Positions 44,481 to 54,556 of a stretch of DNA of 64,000 bases are shown in pieces (the stretch's first letter is position 1; every line of letters begins with the position of its first letter). Made by a program: the position numbers and the translations under genes. The stretch comes from Clitopilus passeckerianus (lineage: Eukaryota; Basidiomycota; Agaricomycetes; Agaricales; Entolomataceae). The stretch spans positions 62,001-126,000 of the forward strand of contig CALYLX010000115.1 of assembly GCA_944990035.1 (NCBI GenBank), given 5' to 3'. The notes beneath the pieces were generated by a model. That model ran no database searches. It saw nothing but the letters and a program-made list of their open reading frames with translations, and was not told the DNA's origin.

Positions 44481-45263
44481 ACACACTCCCTTTGGGGCTA
44501 TCCGTCATCAGCTTCCCTCTGCTTGCCCCTCCTGAATCACAAATTTTCATCCCCCGCTTTTCATACTTACCAGTCCTGCTGCTCATTGAATTCCTATCCC
44601 TGTTGTTTGGGCTGTTATTTCATGTACTATGAACTAATCTTGGGTGTTGTACTTATCTGGATTGTGATCTGAAATTTGGTTTCAGTAACAAGCCGGCAGT
44701 TCTAGCTTATAGCATTTAATCTCCGCAACTTTCTTCGCCAGGGGTTTTGAGGCGGCACTCCAAAATGGCCTACGACTCGCCTTTGGATGCCGGCGGGGAT
44801 GCAAGCGGGGCTTGTAGTTGATCACACTGGAGAGATTTCCGGCAATCGAAAGTGGGTAATTGCCGGAAATCGACATCCGACTTAAATCCGAAGTAAATTC
44901 ATTCAGCCCGAGTTCGAAGGCGCTAGTCAAGCGCTAGTATGCAGTTTCTTTGCAGGATACGCTTAAGAGTAGAAATATCTCGGTAATATCATAAGGGGCT
45001 CATAGGATAAGGAGAAGCGATCAATTAAAAAGGTTGCCCCCACTCAGAAACTCGGAGTCGAACCTCCGCGGTCTGGTGTATTATTTATCAGTTCAGGCAA
45101 AAGTTCAATTCAGAGATAGATGTGTTCATTTCCAAGTTTCGGAGTTGGCTAGGTAAATATTTGATGCAGATATCTTAGCGCGTTGCTTGTTTTTACGTGT
45201 TCAAGTTCTTGTTGCACCTTCGGTGAAGCTGCCTAATAAATTATAATAAAGTATTATGGGTCG
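44481..45263. other. No supported gene
   Basis: Left non-coding arm of the KDZ element. A B-box-like GGTTCGACTCC occurs on the minus strand at about 45060. Only short frames are present. Confidence 0.35.
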
Positions 45264-45512
45264 GGGTGCATGCCAGTGGTGCACTACTAAATGCACCCCA
45301 GACTCAGGCGCACCCTGATGCACCCAATTGCACCTCGAATGCACCCCCGATATACCCAATTGCACCTCAGATGCACCCCCGATACACCCAATTGCACCTT
45401 GGGTGCACCCCCGATTGGCAGATAATGCATGCACCCAAGTTGCACCCTTCTGAATCATTCTCATCAGTCAGTCCTCAATCGATCAGTGTGTGCACCTTGA
45501 TGCACCCCGTAG
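45264..45512 (+). repeat. TGCACC-rich array
   Basis: At least a dozen TGCACCC or TGCACCT motifs in 250 bp, with a partly regular unit (gatgcacccccgatacacccaattgcacct style, near 45330-45410). Positioned as a subterminal array of the KDZ element. Confidence 0.65.
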
Positions 45513-45930
45513 CACTGCCTTTGGGATTCAAGTTGTCGATGTTCGGTTGTCTACAATTTGATCACGTGAACTCATGGTAAATTCTACCACCGAGGCGACT
45601 CGGGCTTAGTGGACGTCGAGTATTGACCTAGGCCTCGCTGCATGGCAACATGAAGGCATAACATAATCATAATTTGTAAAGGCATAACATAGACATGTGT
45701 TTTGATACATATAGGAGTAATTTAGATAGGCAGACGAGCTTCACCTGGAGAAACAGGTGCAATGATCCATTCCCAAGTACCCTTGAAATGTAGGATTAAT
45801 AAAATCATCGAACATTGAAGATACAGAGGGAACATACCTTGGAGCTTTTACGTTTCTTCTTCTGTTCATCTGACAACATTGCGGTTTGACCCTTGACCGC
45901 AGAAGTGGAGGTAGGCTTCTGTCGGCCGCT

Positions 45931-47976
45931 TCAACGAACAACGGCATTGGGCTCAGCGTGGCTGCCAGTGCGTTTAGCCAACCTAGCAGCTAACGTAGCA
46001 GGTTGGTTAGGCAACGTGTAGTCCACAGAACGAGGAAGGTCGGTGACTCGGGCCGCAGTGGGGCGAACATGCGGACGGGCGGGTTGTTTATTGCTGATGT
46101 TGGCAAGGGGGTTGGGATCATAGACCACGGAAGCAGACATTGGCAAGGTTGCAAACGGGGTGGCAGTGAGACCTGAGGCAGTAGCGGGATCGGGGGGAAC
46201 GATTGAAGTTACAGGTTTGCTGACAAGCAGGGCTGGGGAAGTAGCAGGGGAGCCAACACAAATGTCACGATGACGGGATGCTGAAAACGAGGTGACGTCC
46301 GGATTTGGAACACTGGGAGGTGTCGTGTTTCGTTGAACAGCATGTACTACGAGGGGTGGGAGAATCCTGCTGTCAGAAGTGCGGAGTGAGGGATCAATCT
46401 GTGCCTCAGAGAGAGGTGGGTTCATTCGTGCAAACGCGTGTGCAATGGGAGATGATGGTCCCCCAGGATAGTCGCCGAATTCCGAGTCGTAATCCTCGCT
46501 CTTGCTGTTTTCACCCATACGCTCATCAACAAGCTTGTCAACTGGGACATGACCGGGGCTATCAACGACATGAGGGTCCTCGCCACTAGAAGTACGGTAA
46601 AGCGACAGGAGAGCCTTTCGAGGACTAGGAGTAGAGATGGCTTGGACAGGATGGGCAACAGGAGGAGGTTCAGTGAATTTGATATTGTTAGCTTTCGATG
46701 AATTGGGATCGATGTTTGCCAGTTGAGAGGCGGTGGATGCGATGGCGGTGGTACTGGCGTCAACATCAACGTGATGGTTGTGGTTGGTATATTGGATTTC
46801 GTCAATGACATGGGCGCGACGGATGGTGGAGGTTGAGCTGTTTGGTAAGGCACGTCTGGCACGAATATCAGGAGCTAAGGTCAAAGTGAGTATAAAAACT
46901 GATGGGGAGGAACCAAAGGCTTACGATAACATCGACCAAGGTACTCTGCGAAGGGAGTTTCGATATGCTCTTGAAACCCCAAGTATCCTTCGTCAAACTC
47001 CTTCTTTCCCTCCACTGTGCAGCTACCAGCGTGATAACTACAGACTTCGTTAGTGTGATTGACAGGATAGAAATTAAGTTGACCCAGTACGCACCTATCT
47101 AGATAGATAGCACCATTTTCAGCAGGGTTAGGACCTCCTGCTAAGACGAAGAACGTCCACCCAGTTTTGCTTGCAACATTCTGAAGAACGGGATTGAGGA
47201 CAGCATTTATTTTTTGAATAGAACTTCAACCGATGATGGTCAGTACAGTCAGAGGTACAGCTTATGTAACAGTTGACAACACCTATTATATTCCTCGGGT
47301 GTGCGCTCCGAGTCTCCCTTCTGATCGTCGACTTCCATCTTTTGCTTATTCTTTGCCTCAACCTTCTCTCGCTTCGCCTTCTCAATAACATCGTCCACCT
47401 CTAGCTTGACCTCCACTGATTCGTCTTCGAACATCTTCGCTACCGTTGCCCTTTGAATCCGCATCCGCTCCGATGCATCAAGGCTCTTGCCTGCCTGAAT
47501 CGCCTCCTTAAAGGCGAGCTTTATAGAATTGCTGACCTTCTCTCTGTGGAGCTGCTGGTACGCTTGGATTGGCTGTGGCACCCGCTTTTCCTGCCGCACA
47601 TCGTCAAGAATTTCATCGACCGCTTTGAGATAACTGGACCCACTGGCACGCCTGCGTTTATTGCCGACCCAGTTATACCAGTTACGAATTTGCTAGTGTT
47701 CAGGTTTAGTATGGATCTGATGAAGCAACACAGGTAACTTACTAGCTTTCGCTTGGAGACAGCCTCGTTGACCAGAGCTTGCTGCGCAGGAAGAAGCGAG
47801 ACGACAGCAGGAGTGGCTGGAAAGAGAGCCTGTCGCTCAGGCCATTCAGCAAACCATTCCTCAAAGACACTGGTAAGGAAGCGTGCGATCCTGTTGGTAC
47901 GCTTTGCGGCCAAATACTGATCGAACCTTGCTTGTAGCCAATCACGCTGGGCATCGGATGTCCAGGTCTTTCCCAT
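45931..47976 (-). CDS. KDZ-associated accessory protein, 609 aa
   Basis: Exons are 47743-47976, 47283-47692, 47095-47223, 46925-47037 and 45931-46874. Introns are 50, 59, 57 and 50 nt, all GT-AG and in phase; the total is divisible by three. The start MGKTWTSDAQRDWL was chosen because the frame before it looks non-coding. Residues 1-80 are a helical WFAEWPERQALF-type region. Then comes QIRNWYNWVGNKRRR, a charged region, and a GWTFFVLAGGPNPAENG motif. The last about 300 residues are Ser/Thr/Pro-rich and probably disordered. I recall this architecture as common beside KDZ transposases in Agaricomycetes; its function is unknown to me. It is read away from the transposase, inside the same element. 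Confidence 0.7.
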
Positions 47977-47999
47977 AGAGCGCAAGAGTGTTGTTGAAG

Positions 48000-48600
48000 C
48001 AACGAGCAAAGGCAGAGGGTTGGAACAGAGGGCAAAAAGGTAAGGCTTGACTTGTTATAATATCGAGTCATTGAACAGACTGGTATCGGCCCGGCCGATA
48101 CCATCGCAAAACTTTCAAGACATACGACGCCCACACGGCAGGTCCGTAAATCCAAACAATCATCATTGGTAAAGACATCTCGACTCTGACTTACCATGCT
48201 TTGGCCCCACTCCCCTCTTGGTACGTGCCTAGAGTTCCTGGATTGTTATCATCTTCAACGTGGTCGGCCTATTATGCATATGCTCACGGACTGGCTACCG
48301 TTGTGGACGACTGCATCCTGGTTGCGTCAGTCTTGTCTCATGCTCCAAAATCAGCATGGAGTAGAGGTTGGTACCTGTTACTTATTTCAATTCTCTGATC
48401 TAACAAATTTATTTTGAAATAGATGAAACTCCGGAAGAATATGCAGAAGGGTATTGATGTTGTGGTACACCATATTGCCGGTTCCACATAGGGGTACTGC
48501 TAACCGGCCCGCAATTCTATCCAGCTCTTCAGCAGGGAGTATGCAGATTCCAGTCGCTCACACTATGAAGTGGAATTCAGCGTACAAATTAGAATTCTGC
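48000..48600. other. No supported gene
   Basis: Short plus-strand frames (48196-48417) show no motif. This is probably the shared upstream region of the accessory gene. Confidence 0.35.
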
Positions 48601-48623
48601 TAAGTAGGCAATTGTATGTTACT

Positions 48624-49200
48624 CTATTCTGAGTCAGAGTCATCCTGCACAATTGAAGATACGTGAGCACTATCAACTAAGAGTCCAACTCTCGTCTCGA
48701 GGATAGTAATTCCTCTTGTTAAGAGATGTACGATCTGAAGCTCTTGTCGCCACAATTCTCGCAGGACGGTGGCATCTGACGGAAGAGTACCATCAACTGA
48801 CCCCAAATCTGCAAAGAGCTGCCGACCATTCTGTGCATGCTGCCAGACCTGGGCTGTCCATCCCTTCATAGAAACTTCATCCCCTTTGTCCATTAGTTCC
48901 ATCCATTGATCTTCGAGTGAGGTTGACCATGAATCGAGCCCTCCCCACAACACTGACCAACCTTGTGCAGCCCGACTCAGCTCACTGAAACAGGTTAGTT
49001 CACTGATATCTGTTCTACGAACGTTACGGGCGTGTGAGAACTGCAGTAGAATATCGTAAGAACTACATACTCTCTCATGGCTTCCGGCGTAGATCCATGT
49101 TCAGAATCTGAGCTGTCTCTTTCTCTACTTTCCGTATTCTTCAATCGGAGAAGGCACTTTTTCTCAAGGATTGCCTCCCGGTGTCTTGATTGGAGTAACA
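48624..49200 (-). CDS. Small charged, coiled-coil-like protein in KDZ element (5' end unresolved)
   Basis: The 3' exon 48624-48985 encodes ELSRAAQGWSVLWGGLDSW and ends in an acidic tail VQDDSDSE. A preceding exon (HREAILEKKCLLRLKN to STPEAMR, about 49073-49190) joins it in phase through a GTATGT-to-TTTCAG intron. An upstream ATG frame at 49331 (MSSQKKLHRSPKKDQ) may be the start, but it reaches a stop before a usable donor, so the N-terminus is open. It lacks a recognised domain and lies on the same strand as the 609-residue accessory gene. Confidence 0.4.
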
Positions 49201-49821
49201 GAATGTTTGTGAATACAGCTGCAACGAACCCAGTTTACAAATGCACGAACCTAGTATAATATCTTTTGTGATTTTGTAAGGCCGTCTTGGTCCTTCTTAG
49301 GTGAGCGATGTAATTTCTTCTGAGAGGACATCGTATTTGTGAGACTCGACCAAGAGTTCATTGGTTTAGAGTTGGGAAGAGCAAAAAGTTTCGTGACTTT
49401 TCACCACTTTTCACCACCTTTTGTCCTAACCTTCTGCACTATTTCATGACCTTTTTCACGACTTTTTTCACGACCATTTTCAATTCCATTGAGATAATCT
49501 AATCTACTCTACACTGTGCCTAATGGTGTTGAACAACCTCCATGGATCTATCCAACCGGTAACCGATACCTTGAGCGCCTGGAATGTTTCTCCACAACCT
49601 CCTTGTGACGAGGACCAATCTTGCATCATATTTGCACATGGGCTGGCAAGAATTGGCATGCGTACCTTCGGAAAGCTTGTCGCTTATCACTGAGACCATT
49701 TTAAATGGTCAAATAACTTGCAGTTGCGGTCCGGGTACTAAAGACATATGAATGCTCAAAGTTACAATAAGCAACCGCAACTTACCTGACCAGTCTTCCT
49801 GCTCTCCCTTTCTGTCTTGTC
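49201..49821. other. Non-coding stretch with tttttcacgac repeats
   Basis: Between divergent small genes. At 49385-49480 the motif ttttcac(g/c)ac recurs about six times in 100 bp. No gene is supported. Confidence 0.4.
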
Positions 49822-50922
49822 ATGGTCGCTTCGTCACCTGGTGGGGCCCAGAGCCGCTGTCCTTCCTGCTCAGGAACTGCGGAGAGTACATCACTGCTTG
49901 AGGCAAACTCGGCTTCCCAGATGATCCCTAGAACATGTCCTCGTCATTTAGGCCGTACTGGTGAGTTATAAATGACTTACCCTAGATCGCCACATAAGCT
50001 AACTTGAATATGGGCAGATGTAGCTGCGACAGCTGCAGATGTGGTGGTGTCCATTACCCCAGCATCTGCTAATGGGCCGGCCCGAACCGTGCGGGGTCGT
50101 CTGCACACTCCTCCCCCACCATACTCACGTTCTCCTTGCCCTCGATCTTCTCCTGTTCGTATTCCAACGCGACTTGCTCCTTTACACCGTGCTCGTGCTC
50201 ATACAGGTAGCCAGAGGAATCCTAACAGTAGTGCTGGAGAGTCTTCAGCTCGAACTAGGATTGTTCGTTGGACTCCTCGAAATCGGCACCGGAGCTTGTC
50301 AGATTCTTCTTTTATCGAGGTTCTTTCCAGTCCTGAGGGCACCATGCCATTGACTCCTCCCAGGATTCCACCTACTAGTCAAGGGGCTAGTACTCCTCAA
50401 TCAACTAGCACTCTGTCAGCATCGTCGGCACCTACTCCGGTTTTCAATGGAAGCGGCACCAAGAACTCACCTATCAAGCTGTTTTCTCCGACGCCAACCC
50501 CCATACCTAGCACCTTGCATGCCGTTCAAGCTATCCATCAGCCCTCTACACCTTTGGGTGTTGTACCCCTCTTACCATCGGCGGACCTGTCCAGTGAAAC
50601 CCCTACACCCCAACCATTGTCCCATAGCCTGAGAGCAGGCACACCCCCATCTCCAAGTTTACCTACTAAAAGTACAGAACCCTCCACTGAAGGTAGTACT
50701 TCAGACGCCAGCCCTAGCATCATCTCTAGCTCTAATTCAGGTGCCAAAGCTCCTCTTGACCCTGGGCCCAGTGCATGGCGGGAGATACTTGCTTTACGGT
50801 GGAGTGGATTGCGTCCAGAACGGTTTCAGTCACTTGTTGCTCAGTGTACAGTATGCAACCGTGTTTTCCTAGCATCGGTAGTAGAGCCAGCTGAGCACGA
50901 TTGTATTGAGGCTAAAGCATAG
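49822..50922 (+). CDS. Ser/Pro-rich protein with terminal Cys motifs, 347 aa
   Basis: Exon 1 is 49822-49960 (MVASSPGGAQSRCPSC), the 57-nt intron 49961-50017 (GTGAGT to GGCAG) follows, and exon 2 is 50018-50922; the phase is preserved. The middle 250 residues are Ser/Thr/Pro-rich and basic, likely disordered. The last 55 residues (SAWREILALRWSGLRPERFQSL, then CTVCNRVF with EHDC) form a compact candidate zinc site (CxxC and HxC). It lies directly upstream of the KDZ transposase, same strand. It might be the transposase N-terminus as a separate gene, or DNA-binding cargo. Function unknown. Confidence 0.6.
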
Positions 50923-51230
50923 CTTAGAAAGTGTTTCACATGGTATTGAGCAATGAAATAATGTTGATTCCCGTGCATGAAGAAGGCGAGTCAACCGAAG
51001 CTCAACAAACGCAGGATCAATTGGTCCCAGCAAGAGCGTGAGAAAAACATCCAAATCCAGACACCTCACATCCTCTGAAGCCAGAGACGCCGAGTGGATA
51101 TCCAAATCTCCATTCCTAATCTCAAAAGCATGTGGAACATCTTTCCACCGTCGTTTCGGGCTGTTGATAGTAGATGCAACCGATGATCAGGTATGCAAAA
51201 AGTGGTCTCTCTCTTTCTTCGTAGTTGACG

Positions 51231-53130
51231 ATGCCTCCAGCAGGTCGGAAAAGCACAAATTGTGGGCTACGCCCCGCTGTGCTATTCCAGTCCACAACGG
51301 CACCGAATGTAGCATCGTCACAAGTGCCCACAACCCGCATATCAGTTACGCCATACGGCGCCACTGCCACCTACAAGACATCGGCCGTCACAATTGCTGA
51401 GCGTCAGCCTGCTCCTAGTACTCATAATTTCGATGACATTCTGGATGTGCAAGATCTTGATCCTGCCTACTTAGCAGACCAGTTGTCGCATGTCGCTACA
51501 ACAGGTGAGGCCCCTACTCCTGATGCATTAAAACCCAAAGAAAAGAGGTCCCCGGTGAGTTTACTTTACTCTGCCCTTGAATATAGTAACATGACTCACC
51601 AACTCGTAGCACGACCCGCTCAAGCTATGGCTTCCATTCCGGGACAGATTTCTTGCTGAAGACCTTCGTTCGGAGGGGCGTGGTGATTGGATAAACAGGT
51701 CGTACTGCGCAATATGCAGTTTGGGAATGGACGAGGGTTGCGTTGCCAAATACCGATGCCTCGACTGCAGCACTGGTCAAGAACTTTGCTGCGAGCAATG
51801 CATGGTCGCCAGTCACGAACGAAATCCCCTGTACAATATCCAGGCAAGTTGACTTATTTCTATGTGTAGCAAATTAATGACTCCTTTTAGGTGTGGCTAC
51901 CTGAAGGCTACTTTTTATTGACTTCGCTCAAGGCGCTCGGATTAGAAGTACAGCTCGGTCATCCTACAAGTGTTGCCTGCCAAATTCCCCACCCCCTTAA
52001 CAAACCAAATTTCACTGTTATCGACACGAACGGCATCCACTCTGTTCATGTCCGTTTCTGTAATTGTGAAACCGCCCAACCTCGCGACATCCAACTCCTT
52101 CGATTTGGGTGGTTTCCAGCCACTGTTCATAAACCTCAAACTGCAGCGACCTTTCGCGTCCTCAAGCATTTTCAGCTGCTTAACTTCGAGGGAAAGGTGA
52201 CAGCTTATCAGTATTACCAAACCCTGGCTCGTCTGTCAGATAACAGTGGAACGGTGCATATTGCTGTAAGTGGGCCACGGGCTTTCGCTCACATTTATCA
52301 CCAAATCTGACTATTTGCTCAAACTAGGACCGCTATCGATCATTTCTAATTATGATTCGGGAGTTCCGAAATATCAAGATGCTCAAGCGTGCCGGCCGTG
52401 GTCATGACCCTGGAGGAGCTGCAGCGACAAGCCCTGGCGAATGTGCCGTCCTCTGTCCAGCATGCCCACAGCCTGGCTATAATCTGCCATCAGATTGGCA
52501 GAAGGCGTCAGCCGAAACAAAGTAAGTTTATTTGCCCGTCAAACAGCTGTTCTGGACTGACGCCGAAAAACTTCTGGCAGATTTCTGTATTGCCTGTTTA
52601 TTGCAATTGATGCCAACTTTCGACTCAAACGCAAGAGGGTCTCGAGTGAGAAAGCAGATCCAGGGTTAGGTGACGGCTGGGCATATTTCGTGCCACAAAC
52701 ACCATATATCGAACACCTGACTGCGTTTGGTGGTGCAATCGAACAACCGGTATGTATCCGATTGAAAATTGACATTCATGTCTGACGTGCCCTACTACTC
52801 AACAGCCGAGCACCTGCTCAAACCACCAGGCTGTTACCGCCGAAAGATCCATGAAGGGTTTAGCCGCAACCGGTGTCGGTGCAGTTGACTGTTCCCGCCA
52901 TGACTTCAAGTGTCCTGTTGCCGTTGGAGATCTTCAGAAAGGAGAGAGGTTTGTTCTCTAACCACTGTCGTTTCAAGGAGTCCCTCTGATAGAGCTCTGT
53001 AGATACGTCAACATGGACTATCTCTTCTTCTCAAGTTTACGAAACAGTCAACACGATGAATATCTGGTTTCCTACGACATCACTTGTCAGTGGAGCAAAA
53101 ATCTGTGGGAACGGATGGCTGTGTACCCGA
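51231..53130 (+). pseudogene. KDZ transposase, N-terminal part (CxC-type zinc region), split by copy B
   Basis: Seven exons: 51231-51554, 51610-51843, 51891-52265, 52328-52521, 52581-52749, 52806-52948 and 53003-53130. All phases agree; the intron after 51843 uses a GC donor (GCAAGT). The start is uncertain. A Cys-rich block (CAIC, CLDC, CCEQC; 51709-51820) corresponds to the CxC zinc domains that precede KDZ cores. Next come VWLPEGYFLL and, in exon 6, the family signature GVGAVDCSRHD, then GDLQKGERYVNMDYLFFSSL and SYDITCQW. The frame is cut at 53130 by the retroelement and resumes at 60399. KDZ transposases act in the nucleus on their own transposon ends. Confidence 0.85.
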
Positions 53131-53615
53131 TGTTAAGGCAGAGCCTAACAACTTAGGTAATACTGTTTACGCTCGATGTCTTTGATAAACAAAGACAGAG
53201 ATTTGTCAGCAGCTGCGGCTGTACTGACGACCTGGTGAGATTGACAAAGCAAGGGACTTAAAGGCGAAGTAGAGAACTAAGCAGTTAGGTAGATTGCCTA
53301 GGTCAAGCTGAGGAGCCTTGACCAAATGGTACAGGTTTATATACCTATCTAGTAGTTCTAAATATAGCACATGCGCAGCATGCTGAGTAAGTAATGAGTC
53401 ATGCGCAGCATGATGAGTAAGTACATGAGTCAGTATGACTCAATGCGAGTCAGAAAGAGTCAGATAAGGTATAAGTCTCTCACGATCGTGAGAGATGCGG
53501 AGTAAGCATGGAAAAAGATGAAAAATGCGCAGTGATGCGCAGCATATGTGAGTAATCGTGCATAGGTAAGCGGGCCGGGGTATGTAAGGAGAAACATGTA
53601 AGCAAAATCATAACA
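53131..53615 (-). repeat. 3' LTR of copy B
   Basis: 485 bp, identical by eye to 59909-60393. A candidate polypurine tract (minus GCGAGAGGGTAA) abuts it at 53616-53627. Confidence 0.95.
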
Positions 53616-53648
53616 TTACCCTCTCGCTATCGTTGAAGTCTCCTGACT

Positions 53649-54518
53649 TCAATTCCTTCTTTTACCCCAGAAGTGACGGTCTATGCCCTTGTGATAGCGT
53701 TGTGGGCAGCTAACCGGGTAATGGCCTGGGCCACGATGATGGCACAGACGACACACAAAACGAAAGCAATGACACTGTCGGTGTCTGCCTCCACAAATGT
53801 AGCATCTGAACCATCTGGGTGGTGGTGGTCTGTTGGCAAGGTATCCGGTGCGCGGCGCCTTCTGGGACGATACTGTCGAGGGGGAAGGTTCACCAGCGTT
53901 GGTGAGTCGGACTCTGGTGGGCTTTCGAATGCGGAGAGGTATGGCGTTGGAGGGTTTGCCATTGGGATTGATGTTTTCCTTGTTGTCGTTCTGTTCTTTT
54001 TTGACGAAGGGGTTATGTTTTATTTTTGCGGCGGTGTGTAAATTGGTGACGGGAGGAAATGCTCGTAGGGTTCCGCAAACTTGACGTGCAGTGAGGATCG
54101 TGACTTCCTCTTCTTGACTTTCCTCAGGCCCCCAGGGATTGGAGGCAAGGGTTTCGAAGTCTGTCTCCTCTGGGTTGTTGAACCAGTTTTGTCGTTCGGG
54201 GAAGAATTCGTCGAGGAAAGCTGTTCCTCCAATAGCAAAGAAGAGGTCTGTGAGGGTCTCCTCCGTTTCTCGATCAACTTTGTCCAAAAGTTGATCAAGA
54301 TCGTCAGTGGTTTTCGCAAATTGGTGGCGCAGACGAGCCACTTCGTTGCGAGTTTCGGTTCGTCGGTTTTGGTAGAGGGTTCCTTGTTCTCCCACAGCGG
54401 TGAGAGGGTTGTCGTTGCTGCTCCAGGCGGTATGCGTACGGAGCGCCGTAATAGCGGTATCGGATTTGAAGGTGTTGCGGATGATGGTGCGGTCGTAGGA
54501 AGAGGCATTTTGAGACAT
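53649..54518 (-). CDS. ORF3 of the retroelement, 289 aa, Cys/His-rich C-terminus
   Basis: A third frame between pol and the 3' LTR, starting ATG at 54518, 38 nt after the pol stop. The N-terminal part is Thr/Arg-rich, with a coiled-coil-like stretch (ETRNEVARLRHQFAKTTDDLDQLLDKV, about residues 54-80). The middle is acidic, then Lys/Asn/Pro-rich. The C-terminus has at least eight Cys/His in about 45 residues: CYICGGRHRQCHC, then CRLCHHRGPGHYP and SCPQ, like zinc knuckles. It occupies the place of env in retroviruses but has no signal peptide or membrane segment. It is more likely a nucleic-acid-binding accessory protein. I recall similar short knuckle ORFs in Agaricomycete genomes but cannot name the family. 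Confidence 0.75.
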   Translation of the reverse strand: MSQNASSYDRTIIRNTFKSDTAITALRTHTAWSSNDNPLTAVGEQGTLYQNRRTETRNEVARLRHQFAKTTDDLDQLLDKVDRETEETLTDLFFAIGGTAFLDEFFPERQNWFNNPEETDFETLASNPWGPEESQEEEVTILTARQVCGTLRAFPPVTNLHTAAKIKHNPFVKKEQNDNKENINPNGKPSNAIPLRIRKPTRVRLTNAGEPSPSTVSSQKAPRTGYLANRPPPPRWFRCYICGGRHRQCHCFRFVCRLCHHRGPGHYPVSCPQRYHKGIDRHFWGKRRN

Positions 54519-54556
54519 TGTTATATAGTGGATGTGAGTGGGTTTGCTATGTGGTG

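Noticed and set aside
53649..54518. ORF3 as an envelope protein
   Set aside because: Its position is env-like, but there is no signal peptide, no transmembrane segment and no furin-type site. The Cys/His knuckles point to nucleic-acid binding.
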